Part shown: positions 19,901-31,700 of the stretch, one piece after another
How the letters are laid out: every line of letters starts with the position of its first letter
Position numbering within the stretch: position 1 is the first letter of the stretch
Assembly: GCF_905220415.1 (NCBI RefSeq)
Contig: NC_059541.1
Coordinates: 7,266,501-7,330,500 of the forward strand
Direction: 5' to 3'
Source of the DNA: Colias croceus
Taxonomy: Eukaryota; Arthropoda; Insecta; Lepidoptera; Pieridae
DNA: 64,000 bases
Made by a program: the position numbers and the translations under genes
The notes under the pieces: model-generated
What the model saw: only the letters and a program-made list of their open reading frames with translations
What the model was told of the DNA's origin: nothing
The model's database searches: none

Positions 19901-21037
19901 AAATAAACATTGCTTGATCCTTTCTTTTGTAATTGATTAATAATAAAAGACATATTATTATGTTTTTTATCATTATGACTTGTACACTGTATGTAACTTT
20001 ACAGAATAAATGGTGCAAGCACCATAGATATTTTTTTTTTCGTTTTTTATATTTTTCCACCATAGTGAAATCCACGGTCATCTTGGCCTCTTACAATCTT
20101 GAACAATGTTCAACTAAGTTTCTTTTTAAATAAATATACTGTTTGTCAACAGGTTCTTAGTATGCATGCTGCACAAGCTGGGCTTCGACAAGGAGAACGT
20201 GTACGAGGAGCTGCGCGCGGCCGTGCACGCGGCGCCGCAGTTCCGCTTCGACTGGTTCCTCAAGTCGCGCACCGCTGTGGAACTGCAGCGGAGGTACCTA
20301 ATTACAGATCTATATAAACTAGCTATATTGATTCCTATTGCAATCCAAGTCCCGCCAAATCAGTAGGTACACGATTGCTCGATACACAGATAGCTAATTT
20401 GGTCTAAGATCCGAATATAAGTCGACCTGCAACGGCGTGATATGTAATAGAATGAGACCAATTTTATAATAAATTTAGTGTATTAAAAATGGGTTGACTG
20501 GGAAAATCCTTCGTTTTTAGCTACTCCTTAAACTGTATTCTGGTGTCTGCACACAGTGTACGGCATAGTATTCGTTCATTGAAGCTTTTAGTAATAAATT
20601 ACCGTCCGCGGCTTCGCCCGCTTTGTCTAAAACCTACTAAATTATATACTAAAACCTTCCTCTTGAATCACTCTATTTAAAAAAAACCGCATCAAAATCC
20701 GTTGCGTAGTTTTTGCGGACAGAGAAAGCGACTTTGTTTCGACTATTTGAAATAGATAAGTATTTCAAAGTCGTAAATCGTGTATTTTATACAAATTCAT
20801 GGAACATTTTGTTAATAAAATTTAAAACTTTACAGATGCAACACCCTTATTACATTAATTGAGAGGGAGAACCAAGAATTGGAAGAGAAAGAACGCGCAG
20901 AAAAGAAAAAGAAGAGCGGGAATGCGAATCCAAACACTCCTGGTGGAAACAGTGCCGGCAAGGGCGCCAACGCCGGTAAAAGGAAGGCCGACAACACGCC
21001 AGACACCGCACAGAAAAATAAGAAAAAGAAAAAATGA
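13901..21037 (+). CDS. Iswi: Chromatin-remodelling ATPase ISWI, complete, 17 exons
   Basis: Exons: 13901-13951, 14042-14259, 14341-14598, 14677-14800, 15055-15342, 15422-15635, 15749-16020, 16181-16408, 16618-16863, 16963-17068, 17280-17425, 18080-18186, 18782-18915, 19082-19197, 19340-19560, 20153-20293, 20836-21037. They sum to 3072 nt, 1023 aa, close to Drosophila Iswi (about 1027 aa). The SNF2 helicase shows Walker A DEMGLGKT (about 155-162), DEAH (about 258-261), LLTGTPLQNN, STRAGGLGINLTSADVV and DRAHRIGQ. The C-terminal half holds HAND (about 690-790), SANT (about 798-850) and SLIDE (about 890-1000), ending in a Lys-rich tail. ISWI slides nucleosomes in the NURF, ACF and CHRAC complexes in the nucleus. 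Introns are mostly 80-650 nt. Intron 9 appears to use a GC donor, and exon 11 has a tandem donor. Poly(A) signals follow at 21080 and 21259. Confidence 0.97.
16562..16601. repeat. Short perfect inverted repeat in ISWI intron 8
   Basis: GCAATAACGTGAATATA at 16562-16578 is exactly reverse-complementary to 16585-16601, with a 6-nt loop. It ends 16 bases before the exon-9 start at 16618, so in RNA the hairpin would cover or abut the branch-point region of that intron. Confidence 0.8.
18545..18757 (+). repeat. Lepidopteran dispersed repeat, GCGGGCGGAAATCTAGT end (ISWI intron 12)
   Basis: Starts with GTCTAGTCTAGTATATTATC and passes through a 'GCGAAAGTTTGTAAGTATGGATG' type body, a poly-T run, TATCCCGGAAATCCCACGGG and finally CGCGAAGCCGCGGGCGGAAA. 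Related copies with the same tail occur at 19630-19860, 36091-36312 (reverse) and 61141-61635. Its class (SINE or the 3' tail of a LINE) is unresolved. Confidence 0.7.
19630..19860 (+). repeat. Second copy of the GCGGGCGGAAAGCTAGT repeat (ISWI intron 15)
   Basis: Same family as 18545-18757: it begins near CTACTAAAAATGCGAAAG, contains TTTATCCCGGAAATCTCACGG, and ends in GGGCGAAGCCGCGGGCGGAA followed by AGCTAGTT. It lies between ISWI exons 15 and 16, in the same orientation as the gene. Confidence 0.72.
20600..20745 (-). repeat. Degenerate reverse-oriented dispersed repeat (ISWI intron 16)
   Basis: CCGCGGCTTCGCCCGCTTT near 20608, then AACCGCATCAAAATCCGTTG and a TTTGCGGACAGAGAAAGCGA end. The GGCTTCGCCCG core is the reverse complement of the tail shared by this repeat group; the body differs from the copies at 18.5 and 19.7 kb. 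Confidence 0.55.
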
Positions 21038-21079
21038 GGTCCGGTCACTGCCCTTTATAGGAAAATGAACATTTATCAG

Positions 21080-21264
21080 AATAAACGATTGATTTCAAAA
21101 TAGTGCGAGTGTATTTTATAAACTTTTATGTCCATGTCATGTGTGTAGCGAAGTATTATACCTATTCTTCATGTTGCAATGAGTATTGCTTTACTTTTTA
21201 GTGTTGACATTCCCAATTGTGTAACACCTTATTTATAACTTTAAATAAGTGACTTCTTAATAAA
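21080..21264 (+). terminator. ISWI poly(A) signals
   Basis: AATAAA hexamers at 21080-21085 and 21259-21264 follow the stop codon at 21035-21037. Two signals suggest short and longer 3' UTRs of about 60 and 240 nt. Confidence 0.6.
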
Positions 21265-21382
21265 AATTAATTAAACAAATTATCTTTTTTTTTCTATTTG
21301 GTACTTCTAGATGTAAAAGTAAATTATAGACGAAGAATATTAAAAATGAAACGAGTTATGTCTTATATATTATTGAAAAGTT

Positions 21383-21388
21383 TTTATT
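21383..21388 (-). terminator. CAF1/POP2 poly(A) signal
   Basis: AATAAA on the minus strand (TTTATT at 21383-21388), about 365 nt past the CAF1 stop. Cleavage would fall near 21360-21370, within about 100 bp of the distal ISWI end. Confidence 0.55.
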
Positions 21389-21751
21389 AATACCTTAAGA
21401 AATTAAATGGATAACAAAAAACAATCCCAAATAATCATACTCTATATTTACAAGTCATCATACTTTAAAGTACATATAGTTTAATAATACAACAGTTAAG
21501 CTTTTCATGACATTAACAAATTATTTCACATTCAGAGGGAAGTACATGCTATAAAACAAATGACTTAGTTATAACCGTAATTCACTTTTAAATCATAGCT
21601 ATGTTAATTCTTAACTTGGCTGTGATAAAAACTAACGACTTATATTTCCTTCAGGTACACAACAATCACAGGACCTATTTTTCTTATATATTTCTCGTTT
21701 TTTCAACGATTCATTTAACGCTTGTTCACTTGCACTCAAACACTCATTGAG

Positions 21752-23165
21752 TCAAGAACTACCATTTTCCATATTTTCTTGAAAATTGTTTGCATTTGTT
21801 GAAAAAGGTGCACCAAGTCCATAGAGATGTCCACTTGTACTCTCAATGTTGCCATCAAAGAATATCTGAAAAATACACTTTACTGCGTTTATGGAAAACT
21901 TTTATTTTGTGCAAATAGATTAAAAGAGATAGAGATATTTAAGTCATTTCAATATCATGATCACAAATATGTATTGCATTTATATAAAATGTACCTCTTT
22001 TATTTTAAAGAATGCCATCCCTGTAAGGTGTGAATCTGAACCAGCTTGATGTTGAGGCCCGACTCTTCTCAACTCCAATTGATCTGCTACTTCTTGCAAC
22101 CCACCTTTTAAGTTCTTGCACAATTTCATAAGATACTGAAATATTAATATAAATTTTATTTAGGTAAGAATATTACATGCATTTTCTATATTTTGTACAT
22201 TTATTATAGAAGATACTTACTTTCACATCATATACTGTGGGAAAATATAATCTAAGACTGTCAAAAAAGTCATTTTCCTCCTGGGGTAAGTTGCGATCAG
22301 TTAGAAGTTTGAGTAAGTATCCAAAATCATAGCCAGAATGAAAGCTAAGCCAATTGATATTATCCATAAGAACAATGCCTGCAAATAATGTAACAATTAA
22401 CATTATGATTGATTATCCTGAATGAAAAGCTTCTACAAATTATATAAGTAAATTGAAATTCCTACCTGATGACATTAACAGCTCGGCAAATTCTAATGGT
22501 TCAATACCATGTTCCTCATGCTCTCGGAATTGAAGTCCTGAGTTCTGCAGTAAATCTATAGAGTCTTGGGCATACATATCCTCCCTGTCAACAACAGATC
22601 TTTTGAAAGTTTATAATTTTTCTGATACAGAATTAACATTTTACATAATTTACTTCAATAAACATCAGAAATAACTATGAGCTTACTGTAAGTTAAACTT
22701 GAAATTAAACTGCCAAGTAGAACAACCTGGAGCAGTTTTGCCATTTTCATCCATAAAAGTGAGACCCAGTTGAATTATTCGCAACAGATCCACATTGCAC
22801 CTGGAATGAAAATATTAATTAGAATAAAATAAATAAATAATAAGTTAATGAAAGTGTGATAGCCCATACCTTAAGAGTTGATATTGGTAATCTGCTGTAG
22901 ATCTAAATTCTCCTATCGGACGTGCGACGACGCCTGGGAACTCGGTATCCATAGCGACCCAGTGGTATTTCTGAACAACCTAATTAGAATAATTTTGAGT
23001 GCATAACATCATAATTCCACATGTATAATATGGTTCTTGTTTAATCCTTACCTGTCTAATTACATGGAATTCTTCGTATAAATTGTGATTCCATACATTT
23101 TTTATAGCATTATCATCACGAGAATTACTTAATAAGCTAAATTTCGCGGTTATAGGCGAAGACAT
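21752..23165 (-). CDS. Pop2: CCR4-NOT deadenylase subunit CAF1/POP2 (CNOT7/8-like), complete, 7 exons
   Basis: Exons on the minus strand: 23165-23052, 22979-22870, 22800-22687, 22584-22466, 22378-22221, 22135-21995, 21865-21752. They total 870 nt in continuous frame, 289 aa (human CNOT7 is 285). Every junction is GT-AG. The DEDD nuclease residues are visible: Asp49 and Glu51 in AMDTEFPGVVARPIGEF, Asp170 in FHSGYDFGYLLKLL, and Asp239 with nearby His242 in GPQHQAGSDSHLTGMAFFK. As known for the family, it removes poly(A) tails from cytoplasmic mRNA as part of CCR4-NOT. The N-terminal ten or so residues (MSSPITAKFS) and the C-terminal tail (NNFQENMENGSS) are the variable parts. The gene is convergent with ISWI. 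Confidence 0.96.
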
Positions 23166-25110
23166 TGTAATAAATTATAATTTGCAATGAGAAGCGTATT
23201 TATTTATTAAACACCAATGCGATATATTATGAGTGTCTATTCTAGATATTGAGATGAATTCTAATCATTTCTTTTTATTGTTATAATATAAATTGTGTAA
23301 AGTTGTGAAATTATTGACATCTGTGATCTGAGACCACCAGAGACCTGACAAAATCGCCGGGTAGCGGTATAGACTATAGCAATTAGCATATAGGAAGGAT
23401 GTATAACCGGTATAGACTATAGACACTTGCTCTGTGCATGCTCTGTGGTACAGACTACAGAGTAAGGCCTGTGAGTAAGGCCGGCAAGGCATTGTAAAGA
23501 ATTTTTCTGTCGGAAAATTTTTGATGCCCGCCGGACGCGCTCTTTTCATACATTTTACTATTCCAAGCGTAGTCAAAAGAAATCGCGCATAGTTCTTGTT
23601 TCTGTCATCTGTGGGATTTCGGTGATAAAATTTTTAAGGTACTAGGTAGTTATCTCTTTTCTCTCCAACAAACCATATACCAACTACCTACCAAACTTCG
23701 TCCAAATTGGTTCAAAGGTTCTGTGACTTAGGCAGGAACCAGAGAAACACAGACAGAGTTACTGTAACATTTCCATGCTATACCTACTAATTATATAGGT
23801 ATTATAAAGCTGAAGTGTTTGTTTATCTGTTTGTTTGATCACGGTAATCTAGGGAACTAGTTACTGGTCCGATTTGAAAACTTATTTTGGTGTTAGATAG
23901 CTAGATGGATAAGTAATATTAAATTTCAGTCCAGGGTTGTTTCGACGTGATGCTATAAAGACAATAGATTATTAAAACGAATTATAAATAATTTATAAAA
24001 TAAAGAAAGCTTTTCGATCTCAATAGTTGGCAGCTGAAGCTTAGTGAAAACTCACTTAAGGCTTTAACTAGCCTTAAGTAGGTAATTATTTGTAACACGA
24101 GAATTATAATTGTGAGTTAGATGTATAAAGTAAGTAGACCTTAAGTCTAGCTCGAAAAATATTCTAAATTATCGAGCATACTTAATTATTATTGAAGATT
24201 GCTAACACATATTTTATTTTCACTACAATATGTATTATGTACGTTCTTACACTATTCTAAAGAAACTATAATATTATGGTAGATACCTGAACCTGATGTT
24301 GAGTTGATAAAATATCGCAATAGCTACTTAAGTAATTTATAAATATAAAGTTACATTCTGAAATTACACAAACTAAATGAAAGCAGAAAGAAATATAGCA
24401 TCAGAATTTGGTAGAAAAGGCAAATAAATTAATATATGCCACGGTAATGTTTAATGCACTAATAGCAGTGTACTGCTTTTTGTAATTTATAGGTGTAACC
24501 GTACTGAAATTGGCTAAAATATACATTCTTTCATAGCGTTTTTGGCGATATAATTCAGAATAAAACTTAGTCTATTCTAATTTACTATTATATAGGTACC
24601 AATATAAACATAGAATAGCTGGTATCTATACTAGCTTTCTCAGATTTCTCAGTCCTTATATTCCTGTGGGCGCTATTATTTATACCGTTAAAAGATAGCC
24701 TAAGTCACTCCCTATAACGACGAGCTACATTATGTCAGTGAAAATCGTTCCTGTCAAAATCGTTCCAGCCGCTCCTGAGATTAGCCGGAACAAACAGGGA
24801 ACAAAAATTGTAAAAATTACTATTTTGGTACCTATAATTATGTACAGTGTATATGCATTGTAGTAAAAATTGGTTATTTAAATATTAAAAAAGGTCACTC
24901 CAATTTTATCATTGATATAGAATTAAGATTGATTGCTATTTTAAAAACCGTCAATATTAGGCTAGGTATTTTTCTACACAAACAAATGCGGTGAGCTAGA
25001 AAAGATCCAAAAAATGTAAATAGTTAACATCTACTCGTGTAAATAATTACTTAATTGGTTTACATTGTTAGGCAAATAGGAATTAGGGTTTAGAATAAAA
25101 GACTCATTTG
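23166..25110. other. Intergenic region between CAF1/POP2 and the PDZ-gene 3' end
   Basis: No supported gene. The first 150 bp upstream of CAF1 should hold its promoter. A motif GGTATAGACTATAG is repeated at about 23360 and 23409. Bases 23640-23960 and 24640-24800 contain degenerate pieces of lepidopteran dispersed repeats (the second holds AAAATCGTTCCAGCCGCTCC, the reverse complement of the usual repeat body). The remainder is AT-rich and unremarkable. Confidence 0.45.
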
Positions 25111-25119
25111 AAATACTTA

Positions 25120-25746
25120 TTTTTATTGTGTAAAATAACATTAATTATGACTTAGGTAAGTGTTCATAGATACTTCACAGTTCCAAAATTTTATTTTATT
25201 CCGATGCTCCACCAATGTCAGTCTTGCTTATGAAACTTAACATCAATTATTGTAAACTTTTTCAACATATACTACAGACAATTCATAATATTCTTTTACA
25301 TTCGGTAAATAAGTAATCAAATATTTCATGGCTGTTATCGATGACTATACTTAAATACAACCAATTGAAATAACTAGTGATATAATATATACTTATATTT
25401 CTTATCTTCTCTCACATACATGAATTATTAAAATTATACATTTGCAAGCACATATTCTTACAACCCACCAAAAATGTATTAATTCCCAAACAAACTTTAT
25501 TTCATATTTTTTGGTGATCTACATGACATTAATGAATCTTTAGAAAATGTTGCTTTTGTAAATTACATTGACGGTTCTTCATAAAAACATATCTACCAAC
25601 TTGACCTCTATTAACAGTAGACACCTAACATAGGTTCACATCTAATTACACTATTAATTTGACTTGAATATTTTATTGGCTAAAAGGCCTAAAACTAACA
25701 TAAATAATTTTAATAATCCATTATGTTATTATCGTTCTCCATCAGC
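25120..25746 (-). CDS. dysc: PDZ gene, distal alternative last exon (12b) with 3' UTR
   Basis: Acceptor TTTGCAG|GCTGAT at 25746 in phase 0 with exon 11 adds only ADGER before the TAA ending at 25729. About 600 nt of 3' UTR follow to an AATAAA (TTTATT on the plus strand near 25121-25126). The exon is inferred from the acceptor, the phase fit and the poly(A) signal. Confidence 0.6.
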
Positions 25747-28700
25747 CTGCAAACAAAGAGAAAACAACAATATTAGATAAGCTTTCATGATGTTTTGTTT
25801 ATTGTACCAAAAAATGATTTACTTATCTATCGTTTAATTGTATCTGTCATTAAGTTATTAGAAATTCCATTTCATCGATGAGTTAATTAATAATACCCAC
25901 AACTAAACTTGGTACCTAGATAATATATAGATATAAATTTAATATTTTGCGGCATTAGTTAGGACATGTATTATTTTATTATAACTACTCTAAAAAAGCT
26001 GCTAAAGAAAACTTTTAGGGTTCATACGCACTATGCGGGTAGCCGCATTGCGGGTAGCCGTCCGGCTGACCGCAGTATGCGGTTGCGAATGCGGCCAGCC
26101 GGATCGCGGGTAGCCGCAACATGTGGTTGAAGAACCGTTGCGATTTGCGGTCATGTCGATTCATTTCAAAGATGAAAATGGAAGAAGTTGCAGCTATTTA
26201 CTACATTTACACACGTTAAGTAAAAAAGAAAAGCAAAGAAAGAAGTACTGGGTGCATCCTTATTTGCAAACACGAGATGAAAGCAAGCATTTTGCAACCA
26301 CGTGCACACACTCACTCCATTTGCAGGCAGCCGCAGGGCGCAGACTGAACCGCACAATGCGTATAGCAATTAGCAACCGTCCGGCTGGCCGTCACTCGGG
26401 CCGCAGCTCTCCGAGCAACGAGCGATCTGCGGGTAGCCGCATCGCAGTGCGCATAGAAATGAATATTACGTACACAATTGTGCTTGCGGTCAGCCGGACG
26501 GCTACCCGCATAGTGCTTATGAACCCTAGTCTGAATAGCGATTATACTTAGCTTATTAAAAAAATGCACGAATTTTATTTTTAGCGAAAAATTAACGAAT
26601 TGATTCACGAATAAGGTGAAGTTATAATTTGTAAGTTTTGTTATTTTTATGTAAGAAAAGTAAACCTTTATTTATCGGAAAAATTAAATGAACTCTGAAA
26701 GATAGGTAACCAAACTGTGAAAGGTGGCATATTCTTCATTCATAGGTCTTCCGAAAAGTCTTCGTCGAGACCTATCCAGCCACATCATTTAAAAAAACAA
26801 CACCTTTTAGAAATGGTGCAGTTTAATAAAGAGCCTATTTTTTCATGAAACAGTTGATATAGGTACCTAACCAGTTTGTCATCGTCATGTTAGCCTACGT
26901 CCTATATCCGCAAAACGCTTTAGAATTGTCTAACACGGTTTTTTACAGCATTTAATGTCCATTTACACTAGGTATTGAAATTTTTCAGATAATATTTCAT
27001 TATGTATAGGCAATTACATAATGAAATATTATCCCCCGGCCCCGTTAATATGACTAAGAAATATCAATCAAAGTAGGTACCTATATATGTATACAATACA
27101 ATATATTAATATCTACAATTATTTTATGCTTTTCTTCGAGTAAATATACCTTAATATGGATGTGTAGGTATTGTCTAGACCTAGAGGCATCTATTCAATG
27201 CTTTAAATATCAAAATACCTGGTACATATTTTCCTTCTGGTAATACCCGTGAATTATGGAGTGAGTAACATAATAACAAAAGACACAAATAAACGAGAAT
27301 ATAAATGTATATTTGGGTGTAAACGACATTCAGTTTTTATATTGTATTTGCGATGTGCAAGAATTATCTACAAAATGATAACAACATAACATCTCATTAA
27401 TAACTACACTTATATGACCAAGAACCATCACCTGTTTATCTATTTTATAATTAAATGTGAGGAAAAGTTAGTAGGGTGTTGATACATTAAGATGGACATA
27501 ATTAACCTTAATCTGTTTCAAGAAGGGGTGATTTAATTAGTGAACAAAACTAATTGTGCTACCAAGTTCCAGGAGTATTTTTTTAATACATTCTTGTACC
27601 TATTTTTATTCTTTCATTAGAAAGGCGCAGGCATTGGACGATCAATGTTTGAATTTGGTTACTTTAGGTATGGTTATGGTTGGCGGTAGCGGTAATAAGT
27701 TGTTGCCATATCTAGCGTGAAAATTTTCATCTACCGAATCGATCTTAGTTAAGTTTCTAGTTAAGATACCATTACAATCCTGAAAGAAACAATAACTAAA
27801 GCGAATAAGCATCAAAATTACATTTATTTCTTCATTCATTTCAACAGACTTACCATGGCTTCAGTCTTTTTACGCAAATTTGACCTAGATAGCGTCATAG
27901 CTAATTCTGATTGCAGACGGCTCGTTATGGAATCTTCGTCTATGATTTGATGCCCATTCTTTTTAACATCTCCATTAAGAAATTCTAATTTTGAAGGCTC
28001 TCTTCTCGTATGCATGTTGTTTACATATTCTCCAATGGTAACGGATACTGGTCTGGAATGTTTTTTCATAGTGGCGGTTCCATTGGGAGCTTTACTAAAA
28101 TAATTTGAAGGAGGTCTCGGGTGCAGGTTCGATGGATTTTGTAGTTTATAAGACTCCAAAGAATCTATATCAGCATTACCTTCAACATAATTCTTTGCTT
28201 TAATTGGTACAGGTATGTCTTTGTTATTGTAATCGGGTGTAGGAGTCCGATTAACCGATGCAACTTTTTTCCCATTTGGTGATTTTAAAAAATTCGTTTC
28301 ATCTGTCTTTGGTTTTGGATCCCCATTTTTAGTGTCGCCGTTATGATGACCATTGGAGATAGGCATCTGTTAAACAAATAAAAAAAAAATAAACTGGAGA
28401 CTGTTCATAATAGAATTCGTAAAATTATTTGAATCAAATTAATGTTAGGTAATGTGACCTAAATTGTTTGCGTCGAGTTTTGCTCATGAGATACAATTAA
28501 ATTCAAATATATGAAGATACATTAATTAATTATTAAGATATGTGTATAAATTTGTCTTAATTTATAGGTTACCGGAACTAAACTTAACTTTATATATGAA
28601 TAACTAAGAACAATTAAAAATAGCATACATAAGTAGCTACCTACTCCAATATATTATGTATTTCGATTAGCCGGTGATTTATATACTTACTGGAGGCGGT

Positions 28701-31700
28701 GGAGGTGGTTTCTCTGCATTATTTAGCCTTTCTTGGACGTGGTTTTCTTTCACATTTTCTGTTGACTCTTCAATGGATTTCCTTACTCGCAATGTGTGTT
28801 GCCGATCCTAAAAAGACATTGTCAATATTTGGTTGAGATCCTCTATATTTTCTATAACATCAAATATCAAATCTTTAATATAGAGAATTCGAAAGATTTT
28901 TAATAAAAGGGTTGTTCAGAGTTCACATCTCACTTGGTTTACGACTAAGGAGAGTCTTGCCTATTTATTAAACTCCTGATTAAGCTATAGATGACTGCGG
29001 CTTGCGACGATAATTTGTTTTTCTTTAAATATTGATATACTAGTGATAAATATTCCTCTGAAATACTTGTTGATGTCGTTTTTATAGGTATGTATAAAGC
29101 CTTTAAGTATAACGCATACTAGATAGTATAGATAGTATTAGATATAAGGATGAGTCATAGTTGGGAATAAATTTTATGTTTTGTTCTTGAATAAGTATAT
29201 CAAAGTTTGCCAGTTGAGAGCTGTGATCAGTTTCAAATATTCGACAATCTGTGCAGAACGTAAGTACATACTTGACTAGTTGGTGGACAGCCTTTAAAAG
29301 GCTTTAGATCGTTAATCGCTTGAACGTTATTTCCACAAACGCAATAATGGCATAAGTATACTTGTTGATATTTAAATCAACATAATATAATATATTATGC
29401 AAAGGGTGTAAGTTAATTAGTTTACACGGCCAACTCTTATAAGTTAATTATTGCAGTAACAAATATAGAAAATAATGATTATACTAATTGCACGAGTAGG
29501 TATGTTGGTGACATAATTAGGATTTACATAACATAATGTGATTACAAATGGCAGAACGACACTAGAAATATATACCTATGTTCACCCTATGTTTCTTCTT
29601 TTTCTAAGTAGAGTCTTAAAGTAAAGTCTTAAGTCTACTTTTTTTTCAAGGATTCAAATGCAAAGATGCTCTATGTTCCAACCAAGTTTTATTTACTTGA
29701 TGATATCTATAGCAAAGTAAAACATCGTGATAGTGATGTAACAAGGAGAAATGAAACAATTGTTTTAGTTATTTAGATTTCAGCTTTACATTCGAAAAGG
29801 AAAGAGTTCACTAAACCAGTTTCGGCCGCGTTAGTTCAATCCTTTTCTGCGAAACACTTTCAACCTTATAGGTAAATAAACTTTAAACCTCTGCAAGTTC
29901 ACCTTGTCCTTTTTTTGTAAATTGAATTGCTAATTTATTTCTTCATATGGCTCATCATTTAGTTTTTTATATGTAAAGTTATGTAATATGTATGAAACGT
30001 AAACATAAATAGTTGCATAATTAATAACTTCCACTGCAGATCTGTATGCCCTTAATGCATCATGTAATATTACGGTAAAACCTATTCTAATAAACCCAAG
30101 AGCAAACAGGTAGGTGACGTCAAGGTAAGTATCGCGGACGCGGTATCGCTCAGCTCAAAGTGTAACTAATGTCTAACTTTTTGTGCTGTGTTTAATGTAG
30201 GTATGTAATTCCGACGCGTTATTTGGAACTCATTACCGGATGACGTAATTATTAGTAGCTTAAAATGTATAATTTAACTTAAAAGTGATGCGTTAGCGAG
30301 CAGCCAGCAAGAACATTCCTTCCGATGGCTATTCCAATATTCGAAGCACCGGCATGTTGCGAAAAAAAATAATGAAATACTTAAGCTTATCAATATGAAA
30401 AAATGTTGTGTGGTTTTAGGAAACCACGGTAAAAGTGAAACTGTTCGAACGGTTCCGAACACTGCTTTGTGTAGCGCATGTCGCGTGTCGGTCGGCTGCC
30501 GAGTAGGTATACCTACTCGGCAGCCGCGATACACGCGACATGCGCTACACAGACCAAAAAGTTTGAGACGATGTAATAAAAGTTTCACTTTAAAATATGT
30601 TTCATGTTTTGCTGTCATTCATACCTGAAAGTTATCTATTGTAAATTGTAATCTATCCGATAACAACTATATAGTATGTATGACAAATTTCAGTATCAAT
30701 ATTTTTAATAAAAATACCGCTTTATTTTTTATGCAAGGATGATAATTTTATTAAGCCTATAAGGAAAATTATGGCTTGTCTTTTATGTTTATGTTTATTT
30801 CATGATAGTTTAATATTCCATAATATTACCTACAAAGTTGTTACTACCTAAGTTTAACTTTATACACTTACTTCATAGCACTGAATGCTGAAGAGAGGCT
30901 TAGATTTGTGACTCTTCTTCATATTTGGAAAACTCGGAAAACCCACTACACTTTACCTATCATAGAAATGACGACAGAATTCACTGTTAATTTAAGCATT
31001 TCACTAAAGCGTAAATAATGCACAGAAGAACGAAGTGTGTTAATAAAGGCAAGAACGCGTGAAGGTCGGAGATAATTTTTCCAATAGCGAGGAAATCGGG
31101 GACTTTTCTGAGGCGTTTGGCTGTCGAGTGCGGTGAGGTGCGACTGTTAGACGACTGTGTTGTGGCGCGGCGGTGCGCGTCGGCGACGGATGCGGCGCGG
31201 ACTGCGGCGACGGAGGCGCGGAGGAACGGTGCGGTGGTCGCGGCCCCGGCGTTATCAGTGCACGGCACAATCGTACGAAATCACTGTTCCATTAACTTGT
31301 CGAAGTGTGGTTTTACAGTCATGCAGAAAATCGATGATTTATTGCATCCGAGTTTACGATGCAAAAGTTAAATGAACATTAAAAAAGATTTTGATTTGGT
31401 GAATATTCTTCTAATAATATCTGTCTCATTTTGAATCAAATAAATTGAAATAAATTATTATCAAATAAATTTAAAAGTTGTAAATACAATGCTAGGTAGG
31501 TGGAACAGACAACAACGGTCAACACTAATCACAAAGATGTAAACTTTGTAAATTTTTTAATTGTTTAGATATTAAATTGTATTCTTCATCTAAGCGAATT
31601 ATGGGTTTTATTTTGAGTTAACATTTTTCATCCTTGTATGTGAATACTATAATAGTTAATCATGCAGGCTGCAAGGCTCAGATTTATTTTTTCATAATTT

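Noticed and set aside
23265..23576. 103-codon minus-strand frame upstream of CAF1/POP2
   Set aside because: Composition is irregular, it contains the repeated GGTATAGACTATAG motif and no recognisable domain.
30468..30551. Pre-miRNA
   Set aside because: The palindrome has no terminal loop and both arms are nearly identical copies, unlike a microRNA precursor; a foldback is simpler.
30274..30628. Overlapping open frames on both strands around the 84-bp palindrome
   Set aside because: Both frames are produced by the palindrome itself, which reads the same peptide-like Cys/Arg pattern on both strands.
30987..31375. Ala/Arg/Pro-rich frames in the CpG-rich block
   Set aside because: Open on both strands in several frames, as expected from GC-rich DNA; no family signature.
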